From Pseudomonadota bacterium (GTDB lineage: Bacteria > Pseudomonadota > Gammaproteobacteria > Xanthomonadales > Xanthomonadaceae): DNA of 7,693 nt. The translations under genes were made by a program, and so were the position numbers. Where the stretch lies: positions 1 to 7,693 of the forward strand of contig JAEXRB010000068.1 of NCBI GenBank assembly GCA_023438325.1, read 5' to 3'. Within the stretch, counting starts at the first letter, position 1, and each line of letters begins with the position of its first letter. A model generated the notes under the pieces. The model saw only the letters and a list, made by a program, of their open reading frames with translations. It ran no database searches and had not been told where the DNA came from. Shown one piece after another: positions 5,880 to 7,693 of the stretch.

Positions 5880-5901
5880 CCCATCCCGTGGTGTAGCCCG
5901 C

Positions 5902-7693
5902 ATGCTCGAATACGCTCGCTGGAAATACGTCGTGGCGGTGATCGTCCTGATTGCCGCCACGATTTACTCGTTGCCCAACCTTTATCCGCAGGACACCGCC
6001 GTGCAGATCGCTGCCACGCGCGGTGGGCAGGTGGACGACGCCCTCAAGGAGCGCGTGCAGGGCGTGCTGGAACGCAACCAGATCGGCTTCAAGTCGATCG
6101 CGTTCGAGGACAACAACCTGCTTGTGCGCCTGTCTGATCCGAACCTCCAGATTCGCGCCGCCGACACCATTCGCGGCGAAGTTGGGCAGGGCTACGTGGT
6201 GGCCTTGAATCTGGCTTCCACTGTGCCGGACTGGCTCACCTCCATTGGGGCGAATCCGATGAAGCTGGGCCTGGACTTGCAGGGTGGCGTGCACTTCTTG
6301 ATGGAAGTGGACCAGAAGGCTGCGCTGGAAAAGCGCGAGACCGGCTTCGTCGAGGACGTGCGCGGCCTGCTGCGCGAGAACAAGATTCCATACGCGGGCG
6401 TGGATCGTGGCGCCAACGGCATCATCATCCGGTTGCGCGATGCTTCCGACCGCAATGTGGTGGCCGGCATGGTCGGTCGCGATGTGCCGCAATTGATGAT
6501 CGAGGACGGCACCGAGCCCAGCGTGCTGGTCGCGCATCTGCGCGAAACCGAGCTGAAGACCATTATCGACAATGCCGTCGAGCAGAACATCGGCACCCTG
6601 CGCAATCGCATCAATGAGCTGGGCGTGGCCGATCCGGTGATCCAGCGGCAGGGCGCGCACCGCATCGTGGTGCAGTTGCCCGGTGTGCAGGATACGGCGC
6701 AGGCCAAAAAGATCCTCGGTGCCACCGCCACGCTGGAATATCGCGCCGCAGTGGAAGGCAATGCCTTCGAGGCAGCGCAGACGGGTCGCGTACCGGCTGA
6801 TGCACGCTTGTATTACGAACGTGGCACGCACCGCCCGTTGCTGCTTTCACGCCGCATCATCGCCTCGGGCGATCAGCTCGTGGATGCGCGCTCGGGGTTT
6901 GATCCGCAGTCCGGCTCGCCCAAGGTGGATGTGACGCTGAACACGGCTGCCGGCGCGCGCATGAACGAATTCACCCGCGACAACGTCGGTCGTTTCATGG
7001 GCGTGGTCTATGTCGAACGCCTGCCGGAGATCAAGGTCGTCAACGGCGAGGAAATCCGCACCACCCGCGTGACTGAGGAAGTCATCAACTACGCCCGGGT
7101 CAACGGCGTGTTCGGGCGCAGGTTCCAGACCACCGGCCTGGGCAGCTCGCAGGAAGCCTCCGAGCTGGCGTTGCTGCTGCGCGCCGGTTCGCTGGCAGCG
7201 CCCGTGGACATCGTCGAGGAGCGCATCATCGGCCCGAGCCTGGGCAAGGAGAACATCGAGCGCGGCTGGACGGCGGTGAGCTACGCCTTCATCTTCGTGC
7301 TGATCTTCTTCATCATCTACTACAAGACCTTCGGCATCGTGACCAACGTCGCGCTGCTGCTGAACTTGCTGCTGGTGGTCGCGGCGATGTCGCTGCTCGG
7401 TGCCACCCTCACCTTGCCGGGTCTTGCCGGCATCGCGCTGACCGTGGGTCTGTCGGTGGACGCCAACGTGCTGATCAATGAACGCATCCGCGAGGAGTTG
7501 CGCGACGGCAATCCGCCGTTGAAAGCCATCGCCGATGGTTACGACAAGGCTTCCGGCACCATCTGGGACGCCAACGTCACCGCGTTGCTGGCGGGTGTTG
7601 CGTTGTTCGCATTCGGTACCGGCCCGGTCAAGGGCTTCGCCGTGACACTGTGTCTGGGCATCATCACCTCGATCTACACCGCCGTCTCCGTGT
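5902..7693 (+). CDS. secD: Protein translocase subunit SecD (C-terminus cut by window end)
   Basis: SecD works with SecF as a proton-driven RND-type motor that pulls exported proteins out of SecYEG on the periplasmic side. The frame is open for 597 codons from ATG 5902 to the window end. E. coli SecD has 615 residues, so only about 20 are missing. In order: helix 1 (about 9-24) in MLEYARWKYVVAVIVLIAAT; the large periplasmic domain with MKLGLDLQGGVHFLMEVD (120-137), RNRINELGVADP (234-245) and LGATATLEYR; then IVEERIIGPSLG (417-428); then membrane helices at about 438-454, 459-480, 488-505 and 545-560. The conserved acidic site D500 lies in LSVDANVLINERIREEL, matching E. coli D519, which is needed for proton-coupled function. 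The ribosome binding site is weak (GTGGTG, 5888-5893). SecF should follow just beyond the window. No frame break or missing key residue is seen. Confidence 0.97.
   Translation, partial: MLEYARWKYVVAVIVLIAATIYSLPNLYPQDTAVQIAATRGGQVDDALKERVQGVLERNQIGFKSIAFEDNNLLVRLSDPNLQIRAADTIRGEVGQGYVVALNLASTVPDWLTSIGANPMKLGLDLQGGVHFLMEVDQKAALEKRETGFVEDVRGLLRENKIPYAGVDRGANGIIIRLRDASDRNVVAGMVGRDVPQLMIEDGTEPSVLVAHLRETELKTIIDNAVEQNIGTLRNRINELGVADPVIQRQGAHRIVVQLPGVQDTAQAKKILGATATLEYRAAVEGNAFEAAQTGRVPADARLYYERGTHRPLLLSRRIIASGDQLVDARSGFDPQSGSPKVDVTLNTAAGARMNEFTRDNVGRFMGVVYVERLPEIKVVNGEEIRTTRVTEEVINYARVNGVFGRRFQTTGLGSSQEASELALLLRAGSLAAPVDIVEERIIGPSLGKENIERGWTAVSYAFIFVLIFFIIYYKTFGIVTNVALLLNLLLVVAAMSLLGATLTLPGLAGIALTVGLSVDANVLINERIREELRDGNPPLKAIADGYDKASGTIWDANVTALLAGVALFAFGTGPVKGFAVTLCLGIITSIYTAVSV

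Noticed and set aside
5761..6831. Long minus-strand open frame (356 codons) opposite yajC-secD
   Set aside because: Antisense shadow of secD, His/Gln-rich with no recognisable family; secD itself is intact with all expected motifs.

Overview
The window reads as ordinary chromosomal DNA from a high-GC gammaproteobacterium, most likely of the Xanthomonadales/Lysobacterales (Rhodanobacter- or Dyella-like). This rests on the GC-rich codon use, the close match of the encoded proteins to my memory of gammaproteobacterial YheS, PrpE, HutI and YajC-SecD, and the gammaproteobacterial form of the small ribosomal protein bTHX. No marker gene fixes the genus. Seven protein genes fill the window. No gene-free stretch exceeds about 190 bases, and I see no mobile element, CRISPR array, tRNA or rRNA.

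Layout. 1-1120 (+): the C-terminal part of a YheS-type ABC-F ATPase whose start lies outside the window. 1273-1728 (+): a small MerC-domain membrane protein, possibly with a leaderless start just after a TATAGT element. 1832-1987 (+): a 51-codon gene for ribosomal protein bTHX with a good Shine-Dalgarno and a strong terminator hairpin at 2010-2036. 2044-3270 (-): hutI, imidazolonepropionase of histidine breakdown, convergent with the bTHX gene and sharing that hairpin. 3433-5310 (+): prpE, propionyl-CoA synthetase, divergent from hutI across 162 bases. 5496-5825 (+): yajC. 5902-end (+): secD, cut off about 20 residues before its expected C-terminus.

Functionally the window joins unrelated housekeeping pieces: translation (ABC-F factor, bTHX), catabolism (HutI, PrpE) and protein export (YajC-SecD, presumably followed by SecF). 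Only yajC-secD is a recognisable operon. hutI and prpE stand apart from the rest of their pathways, and the yajC-secD pair is preceded by prpE rather than by the queA-tgt genes often found there.

I did not find a convincing new biological system. The points most worth checking are a near-perfect 13-bp hairpin in the yajC-secD spacer, the lysine/alanine-rich tail of bTHX, the possible leaderless start and metal-regulator half-site at merC, and nested, mutually exclusive inverted repeats between the ABC-F gene and merC.
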